Shown in pieces: positions 14,208 to 21,557 of a DNA stretch of 23,416 nt. Positions within the stretch are counted from its first letter, which is position 1. Each line of letters starts with the position of its first letter. The DNA comes from an uncultured Phascolarctobacterium sp. (GTDB taxonomy: Bacteria; Bacillota; Negativicutes; Acidaminococcales; Acidaminococcaceae), in NCBI GenBank assembly GCA_900551745.1, contig URXA01000020.1, forward strand, positions 1 through 23,416, given 5' to 3'. The position numbers and the translations under genes are program-made. The notes under the pieces are model-generated. The model was not told the origin of the DNA. It ran no database searches and saw only the letters and a program-made list of their open reading frames with translations.

Positions 14208-15764
14208 ATGCTGAATTACTGGTGGGTGACAAGACCTAAACGTAAATTGAATTCAATTCCAGAGGTTCTTTCTACTTTTGCTGAAATATCATTAGATCAG
14301 GAATGGCAGGGACAGCGCGATTCACATTTATCTTTTGAAGGGGCTTTAGAAAAGGCAGGGCTGAAAAGGAAAGGTGAACGCAGAGATCAAACAGGCGGCG
14401 GTGCTCGTACGTATCGTGCCTGGGTTGCAAGCCTTGGTTTGATTTTCACGCAGGAATCAACAGGTAAAGTTAAGTTGACTTTAGCGGGTGAAGCTATTAT
14501 GAATGGTGATAGCCCTGTTGATGTTCTGAAAAATCAGATATTAAAGTATCAGTTTCCTTCTTCGTTTTCGTTGAGCAGAGGTGTTCAGGTTTCGCAGAGA
14601 TTTAAAATAAGACCGTTTCGGTTTCTTCTGAAATTATTATCTAATTCTGATATTAGTTATTTAACGGAAGAAGAAATTGCAAAGATTATAGTTGTAGAAG
14701 CAGAAGACGAAACAGATAAGTGCTATGAATACATTGTGAAAAGAGTTCTTGAATTCAGGCATAAAAGTGACTCTTGCCTGGAAAAAGATTTTTTTGAAAA
14801 ATATAAGCCATCAAGAGGCAGTGTTAATCCTGGGCATCCGTTCAGTCATTTATTTGATTTGGCCAATACTATTATAAATTGGCTGGAATATACACAGCTA
14901 ATAAAACGCGAATCCAGACAAATCAGCATTTTAGAAGATAAGATCGAAGAAGTTAAAAGTATATTAAGCAATACACCAGCTTTTATTGACAGACCAGATC
15001 AGCAAGAAGTTTTTCAGCGGAAATACGGACTAGATCCAAAGCATAAAAAAGACAGCAGGAATCTTACTGAAACCAGAACAATTACGGCTCAAATGATAGC
15101 AGAGCAGAAAATCAGACAAGTTTATATTGGGGAATCGCTGAAAACCCCGATTTCAAAAATTACTCCTGCTTTAGTTGATAAAATAACAGAACAAACAGGA
15201 TTTGATAATAAACTTGTTGAAGAAACTCTGCTGCGGTTATATCCGAGAGGTTCGGTTGGCGCATTTATGACTGAATATTTTGAGATGGCGTTCAAAGGCC
15301 GTGATGAGGCAACTGAATTTGAAAAAGCAACAGCAGAACTATTTCAGGAGGTATTTGGATTCGAATCTAGGCATGTGGGGCCTATTGGGCTGACACCTGA
15401 TGTCTTGATTTTGTCTGACAGTGCAGGATATCAGGCGATCATAGATAATAAGGCTTATTCAAAATATACTATCAGCAACGATCATTATAATAGAATGGTG
15501 CATAATTATATTGGAAACTTAAACAAATATAGTTCTTCTACTGCACCGCTAGCTTTTTTCACTTATATCGCAGGAGGTTTCGGTAAAAATATAGATACTC
15601 AGATCAAGGGAATTGCAGATGCTACAGGTGTTAATGGTTCAGCAATGAGTGTGTCAAATATGATAAAATTAGTTGAAACTTATAACAGCAGTAATTATGA
15701 CCATAAAAAAGTAAAAGATATATTTGCCGTAAACAGACAAATTATTTTATCAGATGTTTTATAA
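14208..15764 (+). CDS. AlwI/BspD6I-like type II restriction endonuclease
   Basis: Protein of 518 aa. The ATG at 14208 has AGGCGG upstream (14194-14199); a GTG at 14199 is possible. The N-terminal part has the layout of the AlwI, BstNBI and BspD6I group: start NYWWVTRPKRKLNSIPEVLS, W-Q-G at about 29-31, a TYRAWVASLGLI segment (near 63-74), L-T-L-A-G-E-A-I, and LKNQILKYQFPS (about 104-115). The C-terminal part (about 360-480) has a PD-(D/E)xK nuclease core: G-L-T-P-D-V-L-I-L then about 10 residues to A-I-I-D-N-K, so Asp...Asp-x-Lys. It would cut DNA near an unmethylated asymmetric site. Known members (AlwI, PleI, MlyI) are paired with adenine methyltransferases, whereas here the partner is a C5 cytosine enzyme. 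Family call moderate to good. Confidence 0.72.
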   Translation: MLNYWWVTRPKRKLNSIPEVLSTFAEISLDQEWQGQRDSHLSFEGALEKAGLKRKGERRDQTGGGARTYRAWVASLGLIFTQESTGKVKLTLAGEAIMNGDSPVDVLKNQILKYQFPSSFSLSRGVQVSQRFKIRPFRFLLKLLSNSDISYLTEEEIAKIIVVEAEDETDKCYEYIVKRVLEFRHKSDSCLEKDFFEKYKPSRGSVNPGHPFSHLFDLANTIINWLEYTQLIKRESRQISILEDKIEEVKSILSNTPAFIDRPDQQEVFQRKYGLDPKHKKDSRNLTETRTITAQMIAEQKIRQVYIGESLKTPISKITPALVDKITEQTGFDNKLVEETLLRLYPRGSVGAFMTEYFEMAFKGRDEATEFEKATAELFQEVFGFESRHVGPIGLTPDVLILSDSAGYQAIIDNKAYSKYTISNDHYNRMVHNYIGNLNKYSSSTAPLAFFTYIAGGFGKNIDTQIKGIADATGVNGSAMSVSNMIKLVETYNSSNYDHKKVKDIFAVNRQIILSDVL

Positions 15765-15814
15765 TTATATACGATGGTTTCGCATATATAGTAAAAGCAT
15801 TGGAGTGATTTCAT

Positions 15815-16243
15815 GTGACAGACAATCATACTAAAGAAATCAGAAGTTATAATATGTCACAAATTCGATCTAAAAACAGCAAACCCGAAGAAACAGTAAG
15901 AAAATATCTTTTTTCTAAAGGACTGAGATTTAGAAAAAATGATAAAAGATATCCTGGGCATCCTGATATAGTTCTGCCAAAATATAAAACTATAATTTTT
16001 GTTAATGGTTGTTTTTGGCATCTGCATGATGGATGTCGTTATGCTGTTATTCCTTCTTCAAATGTAGATTATTGGAAACCTAAACTTGAAAGAAATAAAG
16101 AAAGAGATATTAAAATTATAGAAGAACTTTCAGAGCGGGGCTGGAATGTAATTGTAGTGTGGGAATGTCAGTTGCGAAAGGAAAGAAAGCAGCAGACACT
16201 GGATGATTTGTATGAAAATATTATAAAAAAACTGAATGCGTAA
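15815..16243 (+). CDS. vsr: Very short patch repair endonuclease Vsr
   Basis: Protein of 142 aa, usual length. It nicks DNA 5' of the T in T:G mismatches that arise by deamination of 5-methylcytosine, starting very short patch repair. Key features keep the numbering of the E. coli enzyme: Asp51 (GHPDIVLP, catalytic metal ligand), FVNGCFWHLHDGC with His69 (62-74), a DYWKPKLERNKERD helix, and GWNVIVVWECQL (109-120) at the end of the fold. The start is GTG 15815 after TTGGAG; the N-terminus TKEIRSYNMSQIRSKNSKPE matches the conserved family start, so a later ATG is excluded. It lies 50 bp after the endonuclease and protects the host from mutation at methylated sites. Its last codons overlap the terminator at 16225-16258. 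Confidence 0.95.
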   Translation: MTDNHTKEIRSYNMSQIRSKNSKPEETVRKYLFSKGLRFRKNDKRYPGHPDIVLPKYKTIIFVNGCFWHLHDGCRYAVIPSSNVDYWKPKLERNKERDIKIIEELSERGWNVIVVWECQLRKERKQQTLDDLYENIIKKLNA

Positions 16244-16258
16244 GCATTCAGTTTTTTT
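16225..16258. terminator. Bidirectional terminator after vsr
   Basis: Stem ACTGAATGC (16231-16239) and GCATTCAGT (16244-16252) with loop GTAA, A-run on the left and seven Ts on the right. It serves vsr (plus) and the convergent small gene ending at 16265 (minus). Confidence 0.85.
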
Positions 16259-16264
16259 ATAATA

Positions 16265-16684
16265 TTAAAATAGCCTAGGTACTGGAATAAATTCCAAGAA
16301 TATATCATATGGGGAACTCCATGTTATTTTAAGTTGGTCTCCAGGTTTGGCTTTAATAAAATTATACCAATTGCCTATAACAGTCAGATCACCTTTAATT
16401 GAAAATTGTTTTGCATAAATATCTTCTGATTTTGTAGATCCCTGTGCAAGAAGAATTTGATTTTTTATAAAACCATCTGCAGATGTAACATGGAATTCAT
16501 TTATACCAAGACCAGATGGAGAGTGATTTGAATTGTAAATTTCAAATTGAGTAGAGTACCTTTTGGGAATAGGAATATATCCTTCATTAGTGATCGGGCT
16601 ACGTGAGTTTGTATGTCTATGTATTCCCCACTGTATATGAGTAGCTCGTAATGTTATAGTATAAGAATTTCCTTTAACGGGCAT
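16265..16684 (-). CDS. Unrecognised beta-rich protein in the defence island
   Basis: A 139-aa protein with an excellent ribosome binding site, GGAGGAG (7 nt before the ATG at 16684). It is rich in beta-strand patterns: SYTITLRATHIQWGIH, EGYIPIPKRYSTQFEIY, GINEFHVTSADGFI, QILLAQGSTKSEDIYAKQFS and a close KPGDQLKITWSSPYDIFLEF. This layout (strands, a 'PIP' segment, then GDxLxI) resembles DNA-binding pseudobarrel or AbrB-like folds that recognise DNA in restriction enzymes and regulators; this is inference by pattern. No nuclease motif is seen. It follows the 79-aa gene by 19 bp, so both are one transcription unit between the restriction-modification operon and the Septu-like pair. Confidence 0.65.
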   Translation of the reverse strand: MPVKGNSYTITLRATHIQWGIHRHTNSRSPITNEGYIPIPKRYSTQFEIYNSNHSPSGLGINEFHVTSADGFIKNQILLAQGSTKSEDIYAKQFSIKGDLTVIGNWYNFIKAKPGDQLKITWSSPYDIFLEFIPVPRLF

Positions 16685-16703
16685 AATATCTCCTCCGAAA
16701 TTT

Positions 16704-16943
16704 TTAGTTTAAATGAAATTCTTTTTTCAAAAGATAAATTAAAGATTCCGCTGTGGATTTATCTAATTGCAGGGATTGGCTGATTTTTCCTGGTATACTG
16801 CGCTCAGAAGAACCATATGTATCTATTTGAAAATATGTATTATCTTTGTTTTTGAAGACACAATAGGTAGCATTTACTGGTTGATGAACAGAGTTTCGGT
16901 TTTTTTCAATTTTTTTTAAGGATTTTTTTGTTAATAATGCCAT
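16704..16943 (-). CDS. Small conserved-looking protein upstream of the beta-rich gene
   Basis: A 79-aa protein with a good ribosome binding site (AGGAAG, 8 nt before the ATG at 16943). N-terminus MALLTKKSLKKIEKNRNSVH is a basic helix; then PVNATYCVFKNKDNTYFQID forms two strands, TYGSSERSIPGKISQSLQLD a turn and strand, and STAESLIYLLKKEFHLN a final helix. I recall similar short proteins next to defence genes but cannot name a family. The size and basic start would suit a DNA-binding accessory or an antitoxin-like partner of the 139-aa protein; this is a guess from context. Terminators separate it from the PtuB gene upstream, so it has its own promoter. Confidence 0.65.
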   Translation of the reverse strand: MALLTKKSLKKIEKNRNSVHQPVNATYCVFKNKDNTYFQIDTYGSSERSIPGKISQSLQLDKSTAESLIYLLKKEFHLN

Positions 16944-17070
16944 AAAATCACTTCCTGAATATTTATTATAAATTCAAAATATTAAATATGTATTACCTTA
17001 ATATATTGTTGTTTGTTATGCGATATATGATTTTAAAAATAAAATTTATGGTCTATTAGTATTATAACAC

Positions 17071-17100
17071 AAAAGCCGCTGAATATTCAGCGGCTTTTTT
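17071..17100 (-). terminator. Terminator of the Septu-like operon
   Basis: A perfect palindrome, GCCGCTGAATATTCAGCGGC (17075-17094), flanked by AAAA on the left and TTTTTT on the right, immediately after (and overlapping) the PtuB stop codon at 17099-17101. Read leftwards it ends in TTTTGTG. Confidence 0.75.
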
Positions 17101-17959
17101 ACGATAGTTTATCATAATTTCTTAAATAATAATCTAGATACCAACTATCAAATTTTAATGTCCTGTAGGCGACTGTTTTCCATCCATTTATATTGCTGAT
17201 TTCAAGTGCTTCCAAAGTTTCTTCTATATCTGCTGCTATTGAATCTTTGGATTTGGCATATCCGAATCTTTTTATACGTAGTATATGTTTTGTTGTAATA
17301 TCAATAAAATGTCTAGCAGCACATTTGCTATATAAATTGTTTAATTTAAAGGTTTTAAAGTAATTCTTTAGTCTTTCTTCTAAAATTTTATTTTTTTGCT
17401 TTAACGCTACTTTAAAGGTGATGCTTAGTATTTTGTTATTACTATGATCAAGGGTTCCCTGCAACCAATGTATATGTCTAATATCATCAAAGTAAGGATT
17501 GAATAATACATTACCATTGCTTGTTGGTGGTATATCTAATTTGTTTTTATTACAATCTTGACAACATGGGATTAAATTACTAGGAGTAACAGCCAATGGT
17601 AAATATTTTGATTTTGGCATAAAATGATCCAATGTGCTTACTGTATTTTGTAGGCAATATGGACAAATATCATATTTTGCTAAAGACATAATAGCGTCAT
17701 AATATTCTCGTGCAGGGTTGGTCAATAGCTTTTGTGTGTAAATTTTTTGAAATTTTCTTTTTTCCATGCCAATCACATCAATTGCTTGAGGTAATTTTAA
17801 AATATCACCAGACTGAATTTTGGTTTCATATTCTTGAGAATACGAGACTACATACTTTTGTCTATATTCAAATTCCTTTTTTGTCTCAGGAGTCATAGTG
17901 CTAATACATTTACGATAAATTGTTTCTACTGGCACAGTGAGTTTTTCAAGTTTGTGCAT
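17099..17959 (-). CDS. ptuB: HNH endonuclease, Septu PtuB-like
   Basis: Protein of 286 aa. HNH nuclease core: zinc pair CPYC (99-102), then Asp111-His112 in STLDHFMPKSKY, N-L-I-P (128-131) and second zinc pair CQDC (133-136) followed by NKNK. The Asp/His pair and downstream Asn form the nucleic-acid-cleaving site. Helical regions before and after fit PtuB proteins, the effector of the Septu anti-phage system, where the ATPase PtuA holds and controls the nuclease. Its start overlaps the end of the ATPase gene by 14 bases, and AAAGGAGG inside the ATPase end is its ribosome binding site, so the two are translated as a pair. A retron-type reverse transcriptase, which sometimes accompanies PtuAB, is not present. 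Confidence 0.8.
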   Translation of the reverse strand: MHKLEKLTVPVETIYRKCISTMTPETKKEFEYRQKYVVSYSQEYETKIQSGDILKLPQAIDVIGMEKRKFQKIYTQKLLTNPAREYYDAIMSLAKYDICPYCLQNTVSTLDHFMPKSKYLPLAVTPSNLIPCCQDCNKNKLDIPPTSNGNVLFNPYFDDIRHIHWLQGTLDHSNNKILSITFKVALKQKNKILEERLKNYFKTFKLNNLYSKCAARHFIDITTKHILRIKRFGYAKSKDSIAADIEETLEALEISNINGWKTVAYRTLKFDSWYLDYYLRNYDKLS

Positions 17960-19505
17960 TATCAGTAGTTTCCTCCTTTTTTAACAAAAACATGGTTTTT
18001 AGAAGAGCTCTTCCTTCAGTTCCTAATTGATAATTTAAAACCTTCATTACAGAGTGATAGTCATTATGTTTTTTGACTAGTTCTTCTAATAATTTGTGGA
18101 AGCCAGATCTATCGACTTCTAATCCGAAAACGTCACTAGTAAGAGATATTATATCTTGACCAAAAGTTTCAATTTGTGGTCTTTCAGCTCTGCTAATTTT
18201 GCCATGTCGAATTAATTTCCAAACACAGTCTTTAGGTACTTCTTGTAAAATAATTGGGGAATGAGTTGCTATTATTGCTGCTCCATTTAATTCTGACAAT
18301 AAGTCTGATAGGGCTCTTATAAATGCTGATAATAAAGGTGGATGCAAATGTCCTTCAGGTTCATCCAAAAATACAAGAGACTTTTCCTGTACTTTTGAAA
18401 GTAATTGTGTAATTGCAAATATAATAATTTTGTGACCTGAGCTTAATCGTCTAAACAATTCTTTTAATCGATCTTCATCAAAATTGTTTTTGTCACAATA
18501 CTCCACAAACTTTGCTTCATCAAATATAGGATCTGAACTTAATGTCATTAATGCTCTTTTCAATAAATCTTCGTGTTTTAAAAAAATACACTCTTTGAAT
18601 CCTTGAATGAATTCATTAGTTAATTTTAAAGTTCTTAAATCTTCTGAATTGATTATTGTTTCATCTAATTCATTTTTTCCTCTTCTATTGCTCGGGAGGC
18701 CTATCCTACTATATTTTGTCGATCTAGTTATAATTTTGTTTTCATCAAAAGCGCTAAAAGAAGTAAATATAACTTTTGAAAAGCTTTCATTATATCGATC
18801 TTCGTCTTCTGCGAAGAATACTGTTCCGAAAGTATTTGATGATTTTCTATTGTTTTTTAGTATTGTATTAATCATTTGGGTTATTAATCTTGTTTTTCCT
18901 ACACCATTTCTACCTATTAAAACATGGATGTTACTTGGTGGAAAAGATTCTGGGTCTATCTCAAAAGTCATTTTAATTGCGGTTTCTTCTTTTGTCTCAA
19001 CATAAGACTCATATACAAATTTATATGGAACTAATCTCGGCCCACCGGTAGCAATTCTATGAAACTGTTTTTCAACGGTTTCTTTTTCTATACCCCTAAG
19101 TAAAGATTTTTTTGTCACATTTTCGGCGTATGATTTTTTAAATAAATTTTTATCAAAGGCTATATCATTTAAGTTTTTAAAAATATTTTCTCTAACAGAA
19201 CTATTCAAATTTTTAATATTTTCATAATAGTAACTGTCTTGTCCTAAAGAGAAAAACTCACTTGATAAATATTCAAATTTTTTAGGAATATTAGCACGTA
19301 CTTTTCCTTCCATGTTGAATTGTCCTATTTTTATTTTACCAATATATTTTTTGTTCAGATTTTCGTCAACAATCCATAAATCGTACATGGTATTATATTC
19401 AAACCAGTCGTCCCATTGATCTTCAATCAAATATATAGTATTTGCTCTTTTTTTTATAGAAGCTTCCTGTCCAGTTTCCAAAACATTATATATGAGTTTT
19501 CTCAT
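17946..19505 (-). CDS. ptuA: AAA/ABC-type ATPase, Septu PtuA-like
   Basis: Protein of 519 aa. The ATG at 19505 has AAGG 8 nt upstream; a GTG at 19514 is possible. Residues 1-180 are a poorly conserved N-terminal part with an unusually long beta-rich segment before the ATPase core. ATPase motifs: Walker A GRNGVGKT (198-205), a signature-like LSSGHKI (354-360), Walker B with SLVFLDEPEGHLHP (376-389) and switch His in IIATHSPII (411-419). This is the SMC/OLD-like ATPase layout of PtuA, AbiL-like and other defence ATPases. With the overlapping HNH gene it forms a Septu-like system, thought to sense phage infection and release nuclease activity. An alternative reading is another AAA plus HNH defence pair of the same architecture, so subtype is uncertain. 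Confidence 0.8.
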   Translation of the reverse strand: MRKLIYNVLETGQEASIKKRANTIYLIEDQWDDWFEYNTMYDLWIVDENLNKKYIGKIKIGQFNMEGKVRANIPKKFEYLSSEFFSLGQDSYYYENIKNLNSSVRENIFKNLNDIAFDKNLFKKSYAENVTKKSLLRGIEKETVEKQFHRIATGGPRLVPYKFVYESYVETKEETAIKMTFEIDPESFPPSNIHVLIGRNGVGKTRLITQMINTILKNNRKSSNTFGTVFFAEDEDRYNESFSKVIFTSFSAFDENKIITRSTKYSRIGLPSNRRGKNELDETIINSEDLRTLKLTNEFIQGFKECIFLKHEDLLKRALMTLSSDPIFDEAKFVEYCDKNNFDEDRLKELFRRLSSGHKIIIFAITQLLSKVQEKSLVFLDEPEGHLHPPLLSAFIRALSDLLSELNGAAIIATHSPIILQEVPKDCVWKLIRHGKISRAERPQIETFGQDIISLTSDVFGLEVDRSGFHKLLEELVKKHNDYHSVMKVLNYQLGTEGRALLKTMFLLKKEETTDNAQT

Positions 19506-19596
19506 TGAATTCACCTTATTATAGAGTATAATTCCTTCAATTGAGATTGAATGTTATTTATTGTGAAGTCTGATTTATTAAAAAATTTCAATATAA

Positions 19597-19672
19597 TGGT
19601 GGAGACGAAGAGGATCGAACTCTCGACCTTACGGATGCGAACCGTACGCTCTCCCAGCTGAGCTACGTCCCC
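19597..19672 (-). tRNA. tRNA-Ala (anticodon CGC)
   Basis: A 76-nt cloverleaf read on the minus strand from 19672 to 19597, with CCA encoded. Acceptor stem GGGGACG/CGTCTCC contains the G3-U70 pair that identifies alanine tRNAs. The D-arm is GCTCAGCTGGGAGAGC, the anticodon stem-loop is TACGG-TTCGCAT-CCGTA with anticodon CGC, and the T-loop is TTCGATC. It decodes GCG. It stands exactly at the right border of the defence island, with its 3' end facing the island. Confidence 0.95.
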
Positions 19673-19684
19673 ACTACATAAAAT

Positions 19685-19713
19685 ATCTTACTCCTGCCGG
19701 CGCAAAATTACAA
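19685..19713 (-). promoter_or_regulatory. Promoter of the tRNA-Ala gene
   Basis: On the minus strand TTGTAA (19713-19708), 17-bp spacer, TAAGAT (19690-19685), 12 bases before the mature tRNA 5' end. Confidence 0.6.
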
Positions 19714-19762
19714 GTATATTTTTAGCTTTTGGGGCTTGCCGCTATGTATACACGCGCGCTTA

Positions 19763-19791
19763 TTGACAACTTTTGCCGCTGGTGCTACACT
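19763..19791 (+). promoter_or_regulatory. Sigma-A promoter of the T-box/ECF operon
   Basis: Perfect -35 TTGACA (19763-19768), 17-bp spacer, -10 TACACT (19786-19791), placing the transcript start near 19798, just before the T-box leader. Confidence 0.85.
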
Positions 19792-19814
19792 TTAAAGTAA
19801 TTTCATAAGTATTT

Positions 19815-20087
19815 GATCGATGATGAGGATTAGTAGCTTTGCCAAGCGGACCTCAGCGAGCCGGTGACAGTGCAAGTCCGGCGTTTGGCGGCAGGGTGAA
19901 TGGACCTTTAAGATACGGCTTGAGCCCGCAAGGGGGTAGACGCCGTCGGGATGCTTCGCCCGTTACCAGGGAAGGGGATATCGGCCATGGCCCGTATCTT
20001 AGCGAGCGGACTGATTATTCAGTCAAGCAGGGTGGTACCGCGAAAGTTGTGTCTTTCGTCCCTACATGGGGATGAAGGGCTTTTTTT
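19815..20087 (+). promoter_or_regulatory. T-box riboswitch leader with TGG (tryptophan) specifier
   Basis: The untranslated leader has the hallmark T-box AGGGTGGTACCGCG (20029-20042) followed by a terminator. Stem I carries an AGTA element near 19831-19834. On its 3' side GAA-TGG-ACC places TGG (19901-19903) as the specifier codon, so the leader would read tRNA-Trp. Uncharged tRNA pairs with the specifier and with TGGT (20033-20036) in the T-box bulge, favours the antiterminator and turns on the ECF operon; charged tRNA lets the terminator form. The variable T-box base is T, which would pair best with a tRNA whose discriminator is A. Confidence 0.88.
20051..20087 (+). terminator. T-box-controlled terminator
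   Basis: GTCTTTCGTCCC (20051-20062) pairs with GGGATGAAGGGC (20069-20080), with a few G-T pairs, and is followed by seven Ts. Its 5' arm competes with the antiterminator that contains the T-box. Confidence 0.8.
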
Positions 20088-20115
20088 ATTGCCCGATTTG
20101 AAGGAGGCTTACATT

Positions 20116-20697
20116 ATGGATAAAGAAAAAAATACCAGGCTGCCGTTGGTGGACCTGATCGAAGTTAAACCAATGCAGGACGGCTACCGCTGGGTAGCGA
20201 TCACGGCGATGCTGTTCGCTATCGGCATCATCCTGCACACGGTCAGCCCTAATGTGGGCGGCGTGACGCCGAATTGGACGATCGCCATGTATTCTATCGT
20301 TATCAATCTGACGAATCCGACGCTGTCGCAGGCTGTGGGCATCGGTTTTATTGCGGGCATCACGCTGGTGCCGTCGTCGAAGTCGGCTTTTCCGCTGGGC
20401 AATATCGCCAGCGAGCTTTCGGGGGCGATCACCTGCTGCATCCTGGTCAAGGCGATGCTGCGCTGCGGTTTGGGCAAGTGGAAGCTGCGCCCCCTGGTGA
20501 CGGGATTTTTGGCAACTATGGCCAGCGGCGGTGTGTTTACTTTCATTTTAAAGATCGTTCTGGACTTGCCGCTGCATGTCTGGCTGTATGCCATGCTGCC
20601 GGTGGTGGCGATCGTGGGCGCGCTGAACGGCATGATCACCTTTTTGCTGTTCGGGCCAGTGCGGAAGCTGTTTTTTGTGCAGGAGGACGATGAATGA
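20116..20697 (+). CDS. ECF transporter S component, probably tryptophan (TrpP-like)
   Basis: A 193-aa membrane protein; start ATG 20116 with GGAGG upstream. It is the substrate-binding subunit of an energy-coupling factor transporter. About five to six membrane segments are visible (for example WVAITAMLFAIGIILHTVSP, residues 24-43; AVGIGFIAGITLV; VWLYAMLPVVAIVGALNGMI). The H-T-V-S-P, the FPLGNI and the middle helices resemble TrpP-type S components. The substrate call rests mainly on the TGG specifier of the T-box in front; it would bring in tryptophan or a close precursor. It overlaps the first ATPase gene by 4 bases. The charged N-terminal 20 residues are longer than in B. subtilis TrpP. 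Confidence 0.8.
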   Translation: MDKEKNTRLPLVDLIEVKPMQDGYRWVAITAMLFAIGIILHTVSPNVGGVTPNWTIAMYSIVINLTNPTLSQAVGIGFIAGITLVPSSKSAFPLGNIASELSGAITCCILVKAMLRCGLGKWKLRPLVTGFLATMASGGVFTFILKIVLDLPLHVWLYAMLPVVAIVGALNGMITFLLFGPVRKLFFVQEDDE

Positions 20698-21557
20698 TGG
20701 AGAGCGTTATCAGGCTGGAAAATTTTTATTTTGCTTATAATAAATCGGAGCTGGTGCTGCAGGATATCGACCTGGAGATCAAAAAGGGTTCGTTCACTGT
20801 GGTGGCCGGCCCCAGCGGCGCGGGCAAAACTACTTTGTGCAAGGCGATGACGGGCATCGTGCCTTTTTATATGGGCGGGCGTTACAGCGGCGATGTGCAG
20901 GTGCTGGGCGAATCGACTAAAGGCCGCCGGGTGTCGGATATCGCGATGCGCGTGGGGCTGATGCTGGAGGATTACGAAAGCCAGCTGGTTTCGCTGACTG
21001 CGGGCGAGGAAGTGGCTTTCAGTTTGCTGAATCACGGTTTTGCGCCGGCGGAGGTGGCGGAGCGTACCCGTAAGGCTTTGGAGGACGTGGGGCTGCCGGG
21101 GCGCGAAAGCTATCAGCTGGACGAGTTGTCGGGCGGGCAGCGCCAGCGTTTGCTGCTGGCGGCTACTTTGGCGGTGCATCCCGAGATCATTGTGCTGGAT
21201 GAGCCGGTATCGGCGATGGACCCGGACGGGGCCCATTCGCTGTATGAGCTGTTATATGCGATCCATCAGCGTTACGGCACGACGATCATCGTAGTTGAGC
21301 ATCGAGTGGACTATCTGCTGCCTTATGTGACGGACATGGTAGTGCTGAAGGAGGGGCAGCTGGTAACGGCTGATACCTTTGCTGCTGCAGCGCGGACGAT
21401 GTATGAGGACGAGGAGCTGCGTCCTCTGGTGCCTGCGTTATGGCAGGTGAAGCTGGGCGTCGAGCGCCGTTTCGGTATCACTTTGGGCGAGTGGCGGACT
21501 GAGGCTGAGGCGGCTGCGGAATTACAGCTGCTTGGTTTTGAAGGGGGGAACGCCTGA
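20694..21557 (+). CDS. ECF transporter ATPase subunit A
   Basis: A 287-aa ABC ATPase that powers the transporter from the cytoplasmic side. Motifs: Walker A GPSGAGKT (about 38-45), Q-loop in the EDYESQLVSL segment, signature LSGGQRQR (about 145-152), Walker B IIVLDEP (about 165-171) with D-loop SAMDP, and switch His in VVEHRVDYL. Start ATGATG at 20694/20697, inside the preceding stop, with AGGAGG (20681-20686). The C-terminal 70 residues form the extra domain usual for ECF ATPases. It forms a heterodimer with the following gene product. Confidence 0.92.
   Translation: MMESVIRLENFYFAYNKSELVLQDIDLEIKKGSFTVVAGPSGAGKTTLCKAMTGIVPFYMGGRYSGDVQVLGESTKGRRVSDIAMRVGLMLEDYESQLVSLTAGEEVAFSLLNHGFAPAEVAERTRKALEDVGLPGRESYQLDELSGGQRQRLLLAATLAVHPEIIVLDEPVSAMDPDGAHSLYELLYAIHQRYGTTIIVVEHRVDYLLPYVTDMVVLKEGQLVTADTFAAAARTMYEDEELRPLVPALWQVKLGVERRFGITLGEWRTEAEAAAELQLLGFEGGNA

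Noticed and set aside
16213..19672. Direct repeat of the tRNA-Ala 3' end as an attachment site
   Set aside because: No second copy of the 3'-end sequence was seen in the island, and there is no integrase gene, so integration into the tRNA is only suggested by position.
19839..20075. 78-codon plus-strand frame
   Set aside because: It lies wholly in the T-box leader and is explained by that RNA structure.
20184..21236. 350-codon open frame on the minus strand
   Set aside because: It is a shadow of the ECF S and A genes, which have clear motifs and ribosome binding sites on the plus strand; the shadow is rich in His/Gln/Arg and has no family features.
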